A DNA stretch of 9,015 nt, from contig CAMPBP010000035.1 of assembly GCA_946639085.1 (NCBI GenBank), forward strand, positions 1-9,015, read 5' to 3'. This DNA comes from an uncultured Lachnospiraceae bacterium (GTDB taxonomy: Bacteria; Bacillota; Clostridia; Lachnospirales; Lachnospiraceae). Position 1 is the stretch's first letter, and each line of letters starts with the position of its first letter. A program made the position numbers and the translations under genes. Shown piece by piece: positions 4,340-9,015 of the stretch. Under the pieces are notes generated by a model that saw only the letters and a list, made by a program, of their open reading frames with translations, was not told the DNA's origin and did no database searches.

Positions 4340-6331
4340 TCAGTCTTCTTTTTTGGGGCGCTGCCATACCATGTAATCACATTCGGGAATATCGATACAT
4401 CCGTAGTATCTTCTTCCTTTCTTCGTGTGTCTTATGACAACATCTTTTCCGCACTTGGGACACTGAACACCGATCTTTTCAAAGAACGGCTTGGTGTTTC
4501 GGCATTCCGGGAATCCGGGACAACCGAGAAATTTTCCGTGGGGTCCGTATTTAATAACCATATTTCTTCCGCAAAGTTCGCAGACTTCGTCGGTCACTTC
4601 ATCCTGAACCTTTACGTGCTCAAGTTCCTTTTCCGCCTCGGTCACGGCTCTGTCAAGATCGGGATAGAAATTCTCCACAACGGTCTTCCACTTGATCTTT
4701 CCTTCACCCACACCGTCAAGAAGTGCTTCCATGTTTGCGGTAAAGTTTGCGTCTACGATGGAAGGGAACGCTTCCACCATCATTTTGTTGACCACTTCGC
4801 CAAGGTCCGTCACAAAAAGGTTCTTTCCGTCCTTTGTAACGTAATGTCTGGCAAGTATGGTCGTTATCGTAGGAGCATACGTACTGGGCCGTCCTATACC
4901 GAACTCCTCAAGTGCACGAACGAGCGAACTTTCGGTGTAATGAGCCGGAGGCTGTGTAAAGTGCTGTTTGCCCTCTACATCATTAACGGTAAGTTTCGTC
5001 TTCTCGTCAAGTTTTCCGGAGAATACATTCTCTTCCGAAGAATCAACTACCGCATCATCGTCCTTTGTCTCCATATAAACATTCATGAAACCGTCAAATG
5101 AGAGTTTTGAAGCGGTCATGGTAAATATATGACCTGCGCATGAAAGCTTTACGTTCGTCGATTCGTAAACGGCATCCTGCATGCGGCTTGCAACAAATCG
5201 CTGCCAGATGAGTGTATAAAGTCTTAACTCATCCCGTGAAAGGAAAGGTTTAAGATCCTTGGGAGTACGGTTAACGTCCGTAGGTCTTATGGCTTCGTGA
5301 GCATCCTGGATCTTTCTTTCGTCTTTCTTTCCCGTTCCGGCTTCTCTTAAATATTTTTCGCCGTATGTTTTCTTTATGTATGTTGAAAGCGACTTTTCAG
5401 CCTCGTCCGATACTCTCGTGGAATCGGTACGAAGATATGTGATGATACCGAGAGTCTCCGCTCCCATCTCAACACCCTCGTAAAGATGCTGTGCAAGACG
5501 CATCGTCTTTTGCGTTGAAAAGTTAAGGGCTTTACCTGCTTCCTGCTGAAGTGTGGAAGTCGTAAACGGAAGGGGTGCTTTTCTTGAACGCTCGCTCTTT
5601 TTTACTTCACTTACGTCGAACTGTTTTCCCCTGACGTCTTTTAACACTTTGTCGGCTTCCGCCTTTGAGTGAAGTTCTTTCTTTTTACCGTCACTTCCGT
5701 AATACTTGCTCACAAGCGGTTTGGAAATACCTTTGGCCGAAAGTGTGGCTTCGATAGTCCAATACTCTTCAGGCTTGAAGGCTTCGATCTCTGCCTCGCG
5801 GTCACAGATCATCTTAAGAGCAACGCTTTGAACACGTCCGGCACTTAAGCCTCTTTTGATCTTTGCCCAAAGAAGCGGTGAAATCTTGTAACCCACCATA
5901 CGGTCGAGCATTCTTCTTGTCTGCTGCGCATCAACAAGATCCATGTCGATCTTTCTGGCGTTTTTAAGCGATTCTTTAACCGCGTTTTTGGTGATCTCGT
6001 TGAAGGTGATCCTTGACGTCTTCTTTGGATCAAGTTTCAAAGCCTCACAAAGATGCCATGAAATAGCTTCACCTTCGCGGTCGGGGTCGGTTGCGAGATA
6101 GATCTTGTCTGCCTTCTTAACTTCTTTGCGAAGGGTCGAAAGCACCTCTCCTTTTCCGCGGATAGTAATATATTTGGGTTCGTAATCATGATCGACGTCG
6201 ATTCCGAGAGAACTCTTCGGAAGGTCTCTTACGTGACCGTAACTTGCCACAACCTCATAATTTGCGCCCAAGAATTTTTTGATTGTCTTCACCTTTGCAG
6301 GTGATTCCACAATAACCAGATTTTTTGCCAT
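4340..6331 (-). CDS. topA: DNA topoisomerase I (type IA)
   Basis: A 663-residue enzyme that relaxes negatively supercoiled DNA by cutting and passing single strands. Residue numbers count from the chosen ATG. The Toprim domain opens with MAKNLVIVESPAKVKTIKKF and carries the metal-binding DPDREGE motif at 82-88. KRGLSAGRVQSVAL at about 159-172 is a core type IA motif. The catalytic tyrosine is Tyr299 in GIITYLRTDSTR. HFTQPPAHYTESSLVRALEE and GIGRPSTYAPT follow. The C-terminus has two four-cysteine zinc ribbons (Cys584/587/604/610 and Cys624/627/645/651), typical of Bacillota TopA, which often have two to three. The frame could begin at a GTG 12 nt earlier. The ATG at 6331 is preferred because it gives the canonical N-terminus and has ACGGAG 11 nt upstream, whereas the GTG would overlap that site. 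It has its own promoter and a strong terminator. Confidence 0.98.
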   Translation of the reverse strand: MAKNLVIVESPAKVKTIKKFLGANYEVVASYGHVRDLPKSSLGIDVDHDYEPKYITIRGKGEVLSTLRKEVKKADKIYLATDPDREGEAISWHLCEALKLDPKKTSRITFNEITKNAVKESLKNARKIDMDLVDAQQTRRMLDRMVGYKISPLLWAKIKRGLSAGRVQSVALKMICDREAEIEAFKPEEYWTIEATLSAKGISKPLVSKYYGSDGKKKELHSKAEADKVLKDVRGKQFDVSEVKKSERSRKAPLPFTTSTLQQEAGKALNFSTQKTMRLAQHLYEGVEMGAETLGIITYLRTDSTRVSDEAEKSLSTYIKKTYGEKYLREAGTGKKDERKIQDAHEAIRPTDVNRTPKDLKPFLSRDELRLYTLIWQRFVASRMQDAVYESTNVKLSCAGHIFTMTASKLSFDGFMNVYMETKDDDAVVDSSEENVFSGKLDEKTKLTVNDVEGKQHFTQPPAHYTESSLVRALEEFGIGRPSTYAPTITTILARHYVTKDGKNLFVTDLGEVVNKMMVEAFPSIVDANFTANMEALLDGVGEGKIKWKTVVENFYPDLDRAVTEAEKELEHVKVQDEVTDEVCELCGRNMVIKYGPHGKFLGCPGFPECRNTKPFFEKIGVQCPKCGKDVVIRHTKKGRRYYGCIDIPECDYMVWQRPKKED

Positions 6332-6408
6332 TATAAACTGCACTCCGTATTGCTCAATTTTCCCATGCGTTTAGCACCCCTTGGGACACTCACCAGCAAT
6401 CGTGAAGT

Positions 6409-6437
6409 AATATACACTATATTTATTAATCACGCAA
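6409..6437 (-). promoter_or_regulatory. Putative sigma-A-type promoter of topA
   Basis: In the 149-bp gap between dprA and topA, the minus strand has -10 TATATT (6409-6414, 5 of 6 bases) 17 bp from -35 TTGCGT (6432-6437, TTG matching). Transcription would start near 6402 with a leader of about 70 nt. I see no terminator after dprA, so topA could also be reached by read-through from comM-dprA. Confidence 0.5.
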
Positions 6438-6480
6438 GAAGAAAAATCGAGCACTTACTAAAAATTGTTATGTTTTCACT

Positions 6481-7686
6481 TCACCAATCAAGATCGTTAT
6501 GATGCTTTTCATCCTCCGCTTTTATGATATCGTTACGTATGTCAATGCCCCGGGCTGTGGCTCTGAACCGCCCCGCTCCTAGGGATGAAAGAATATTCTT
6601 TTCGCAAAGGGACATGCATATGCCCAACAGTTCAAAAGACGGTATGTCGATAACGGATGACATGTGATCTGTCGTAAAAGAGTTCTCACCCATATTTTTG
6701 ATAACAGCCAGTTCAATTTCCGTATATTGGGCTGTATACGATAAGCCAGGCGTATCTGCAACCTGCAGGGCAGAGGAATTTCCAAAGCGCTTTACGATCT
6801 CATCTGCGAATGCGTTTACATCCGATATGATCCCCGCGCCCTGACGGATGAGTTCATTTGTGCCGTAGCTTGTGATGTCCGTAATGCGTCCCGGAACCGT
6901 GTATACGTCGCGTCCCTGGGAAAGTGCGCTGTCCACCGTAATGAGTGTCCCGCTTTTTTCTTTGGCTTCAATTACGGCAAGAGTATGGGATATTCCCGAA
7001 ATAATTCGGTTTCGCATGGCAAAAAACTGTCTTTGAGGCATGGTGCCGGGAGGATATTCGGATATTATGGAGCCCTCTTTTGCCAGTTCGTAATAAAGAC
7101 TTTTAGATTCGCGGGGATAGATCACATCAACACCTCCGCCAAGCACGGCAATACTGCTGCCTCCCGCTCTTAACGCCGCGGCCTGAGAAAGGGAATCGAT
7201 TCCTCTTGCCATGCCGCTTACAACGCACACTCCCGCCCTTGCCAGGGCATCGCCCAGTCGATCCGCGACCGCCTTACCGTAATCGGAACATTCTCTGGCC
7301 CCTATGACTCCGACGTTCACAGCCGTCTTCGAGGGAATCTTACCCTTAACAAACAGAACAACAGGCGGATCGGATATATCTTTTAACAATTCCGGATAAT
7401 CATTATCTTCTATCGGTATCATCTTTATTCCCATGTGATTCATCCGTTCGAGCTCTCTTTTTATCCGATCGTCCTTCTTAACATCGATGAACCTTTGTAT
7501 CTGCTTATCGCTGAACCGGCCCGTGTTTTTAAGCGTCTTATCATCGGCAAAAAGAAACTCCTCGGGCGAGCCGAATGTACGCTTAATGCGTTCGTACAAT
7601 ACCGGTCCGACATTTCCGCAAAGGCTTATATAATAGAAGAAACAGACATCCTCCGGGTTGGTTGCGTCATAACCGTTTTCAAACAT
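6481..7686 (-). CDS. dprA: DNA-processing protein DprA (Smf)
   Basis: A 401-residue protein. In transformable bacteria, DprA binds incoming single-stranded DNA, protects it and loads RecA onto it. The gene is also widespread in species not known to be transformable. Layout: a helical SAM/HhH-like N-terminal region (about 13-70); the Rossmann-type DprA domain (about 90-300) with VGVIGARECSDYGK, VVSGMARGIDSLSQAAALRA and VLGGGVDVIYP; then MPQRQFFAMRNRIISG and EAKEKSGTLITVDSALSQGR, all hallmark motifs. A C-terminal winged-helix-like region (about 322-383) follows, making it longer than the roughly 280-300-residue B. subtilis and S. pneumoniae proteins. The start overlaps the comM stop by 8 nt. 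The ribosome site GGAGGGGGTGG lies in the last comM codons, so translation is coupled. The adjacent comM supports a role in DNA uptake or recombination. Confidence 0.96.
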   Translation of the reverse strand: MFENGYDATNPEDVCFFYYISLCGNVGPVLYERIKRTFGSPEEFLFADDKTLKNTGRFSDKQIQRFIDVKKDDRIKRELERMNHMGIKMIPIEDNDYPELLKDISDPPVVLFVKGKIPSKTAVNVGVIGARECSDYGKAVADRLGDALARAGVCVVSGMARGIDSLSQAAALRAGGSSIAVLGGGVDVIYPRESKSLYYELAKEGSIISEYPPGTMPQRQFFAMRNRIISGISHTLAVIEAKEKSGTLITVDSALSQGRDVYTVPGRITDITSYGTNELIRQGAGIISDVNAFADEIVKRFGNSSALQVADTPGLSYTAQYTEIELAVIKNMGENSFTTDHMSSVIDIPSFELLGICMSLCEKNILSSLGAGRFRATARGIDIRNDIIKAEDEKHHNDLDW

Positions 7687-9015
7687 TTAATCCACCCCCT
7701 CCCACATAATCCGGAAATCTGTAAAGAGAGGCTTCCATAAGATAATCTTTCGATACATCGTCACTCCCTTCAAAGTCCGCTATCGTCCTTGCCACTTTCA
7801 ATATCTTGTAGAAAGAACGGGTACTGAGTTTAAGCTTTTCGTACAAAGAAAAAACGAACTCCTTGGCTTCCTTTTCCAAGGGAATATACATATCTGTTTT
7901 GGATGAGGGCAGAAATGAGTTGAATTTGAAGTTTTCGTCACGATATCTGACGCGCTGTCTTTCGATGGCGTCATTTATGCGTCCCTTGTATTCATCCTTT
8001 GTTACATTGCCTCTTGCTTTGTTCATATCAAGGGGATCAATTCTCGGAACTTCAACACAGATATCTATCCTGTCTGCTACCGGTCCCGAAATTTTGGAAA
8101 GATATTTGACTATCTGAGACTGGGTACAGGTGCATCTGTTCCTGTCGGGAAAGTATCCGCAAGGGCAGGGATTCATGGCCCCCACGAGCATGAATTTGGC
8201 AGGATAGGTATAGGAGTTTCTTGCTCTCGATACCATGATCTTTCCGTCTTCCATAGGCTGTCTTAACATATCTATGGCCTCGCGTTTAAATTCCGGCATC
8301 TCATCCAAAAACAAAATTCCCCGATGGCTCAGACTTACAAGACCGGGTGTTGCATTGGGTCCGCCTCCCGCCAGAGACTGAAGCGATGCGGAATGATGCG
8401 GAGAATAAAAGGGACGTCTTGAAATAAAGGGTTTATCGCTGTTCAAAAGACCCATAACGGAATAGATTGAAGATATTTCAAGGCTCTCTTCATAGGTAAG
8501 ATCGGGCATGATGGAAGGAAGACTCTTTGCTATGAGGGATTTTCCGCTTCCTGGAGGACCTGTCATCAAAAGGTGATGAAATCCGGCCGCAGCCAACGCG
8601 GCTGCCCTTTTGGCGCCTTCCTGGCCGTATATGTCGTCAAAGTCAGGGACATCTTCATTGCTTTCTTTGACCTGCTCGTCAAAAGAAGCTTTAAAGGTAT
8701 TAAAGCTGCCCCCTGCAAGTGAAGCGAACACCTCGGAAAGATTTGACACCGCCACAATATCGATCCCCTTAATAACGCATCCTTCGCGGGCGTTATCGGC
8801 CGGGAGCAGTACCCGTTCAAAGCCCCTTTCTTTCGCCATTTTCACTATGGGGATAATGCCTTTCACGCTTTTTATCTGCCCATCAAGGGCGAGTTCGCCT
8901 ATAACAAGCGTCTCTTTCGGTTCAAAAAGCGGAATATAATTAAAGACTCCCAGTATAGCCACGGCTATGGGAAGATCGAATGCCGCACCGCTCTTATGTT
9001 CATCGGCGGGCGACA
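7679..9015 (-). CDS. comM: ComM/YifB family AAA+ ATPase, N-terminus outside window
   Basis: The reading frame runs open to the window edge. About 444 residues are visible and roughly 60-70 N-terminal residues are missing, judged from family size near 510. The visible part starts SPADEHKSGAAFDLPIAVAI, the end of the Lon-like N-terminal domain typical of YifB, continuing through LVIGELALDGQIKSVKGIIP. Next is the AAA+ (Mg-chelatase-like) domain with Walker A GPPGSGKS (visible residues 152-159) and Walker B ILFLDE (about 233-238). The NPCPCGY...CTCT cysteine cluster and the sensor/arginine region SGPVADRIDICVEVPRI follow. The C-terminal domain has STRSFYKILKVARTIADFEG. In Vibrio cholerae and Haemophilus, ComM is a hexameric helicase driving branch migration during natural transformation. 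A chelatase role is unlikely, because no chelatase partners are present. GTG at 8962 is an internal codon, not the start. It overlaps dprA by 8 nt. Confidence 0.94.
   Translation of the reverse strand, partial: SPADEHKSGAAFDLPIAVAILGVFNYIPLFEPKETLVIGELALDGQIKSVKGIIPIVKMAKERGFERVLLPADNAREGCVIKGIDIVAVSNLSEVFASLAGGSFNTFKASFDEQVKESNEDVPDFDDIYGQEGAKRAAALAAAGFHHLLMTGPPGSGKSLIAKSLPSIMPDLTYEESLEISSIYSVMGLLNSDKPFISRRPFYSPHHSASLQSLAGGGPNATPGLVSLSHRGILFLDEMPEFKREAIDMLRQPMEDGKIMVSRARNSYTYPAKFMLVGAMNPCPCGYFPDRNRCTCTQSQIVKYLSKISGPVADRIDICVEVPRIDPLDMNKARGNVTKDEYKGRINDAIERQRVRYRDENFKFNSFLPSSKTDMYIPLEKEAKEFVFSLYEKLKLSTRSFYKILKVARTIADFEGSDDVSKDYLMEASLYRFPDYVGGGGLNV

Noticed and set aside
4280..5101. A 273-codon open frame on the plus strand
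   Set aside because: It lies almost wholly antisense to topA, begins within the topA terminator region, and has no ribosome site or recognisable domain. The topA product on the other strand has all family motifs.
6332..6343. GTG start for topA four codons upstream
   Set aside because: It overlaps the ACGGAG ribosome site, and the shorter protein begins with the canonical MAKNLVIVESPAK.
6370..6395. Possible hairpin in the topA leader (AGTGTCC-CAAG-GGGTGCT)
   Set aside because: It depends on several G-U pairs and a tiny loop and has no U tract, so it supports neither a terminator nor a riboswitch.
6448..6474. CodY-like match upstream of topA (AATTTTTAGTAAGTG, 11/15)
   Set aside because: It is a single weak match lacking the palindromic right half, with no second site and no functional reason to expect CodY control.
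7679..9015. Magnesium chelatase subunit or Lon protease
   Set aside because: The domain order and motifs are those of YifB/ComM. No chelatase partner genes are present, and the Lon-like domain here is the usual YifB N-terminal fold.
1..9015. Mobile elements, CRISPR arrays, tRNA or rRNA genes, phage or defence genes
   Set aside because: No transposase or integrase motifs, no regularly spaced repeats, no tRNA-like cloverleaf and no rRNA sequence were seen. Every long stretch is explained by nine conserved core genes.

Overview
All nine genes in this window lie on the minus strand, so transcription runs from right to left. Read in that direction the order is comM/yifB (5' end outside the window), dprA, topA, codY, flgB, flgC, fliE, fliF and fliG (only its first 47 codons are inside). 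CodY, the order flgB-flgC-fliE-fliF-fliG, strong Shine-Dalgarno sites and A+T-rich intergenic regions point to a motile member of the Bacillota. Protein flavour and the reduced topA-codY-flgB arrangement suggest a clostridial lineage, probably Lachnospiraceae. This placement rests on recognition of families and gene order, not on a search.

Right part (about 6.4-9.0 kb): comM and dprA overlap by 8 nt and form a translationally coupled pair. Both are DNA-handling proteins linked to natural transformation and recombination. After a 149-bp gap holding a sigma-A-type promoter comes topA (DNA topoisomerase I). It ends in a textbook intrinsic terminator with a 12-bp stem and ten Ts.

Centre (about 3.0-4.3 kb): codY is its own transcription unit. 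It has a good promoter (TTGAAA, 17 bp, TAAGAT with an upstream TG), overlapped and preceded by three matches to the CodY operator, and it ends at an intrinsic terminator. The 382-bp gap between codY and flgB holds that terminator, a likely flgB promoter, and a dense set of palindromes and repeated words that no gene explains.

Left part (1 to about 3.0 kb): the start of a fla/che-type flagellar operon. It encodes the proximal rod (FlgB, FlgC), the rod/MS-ring adaptor (FliE), the MS ring (FliF) and the switch protein (FliG). The genes are tightly spaced, each has its own Shine-Dalgarno site, and no terminators separate them.

The layout matches the Bacillus subtilis block smf(dprA)-topA-trmFO-codV-clpQ-clpY-codY-flgB-flgC-fliE-fliF-fliG, with the four genes between topA and codY absent. 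I see no mobile element, tRNA, rRNA, CRISPR array or phage gene. The window is mostly conserved core genome. The most interesting unexplained content is regulatory: the codY operator cluster and the repeat-rich flgB upstream region. I found no convincing undescribed system.
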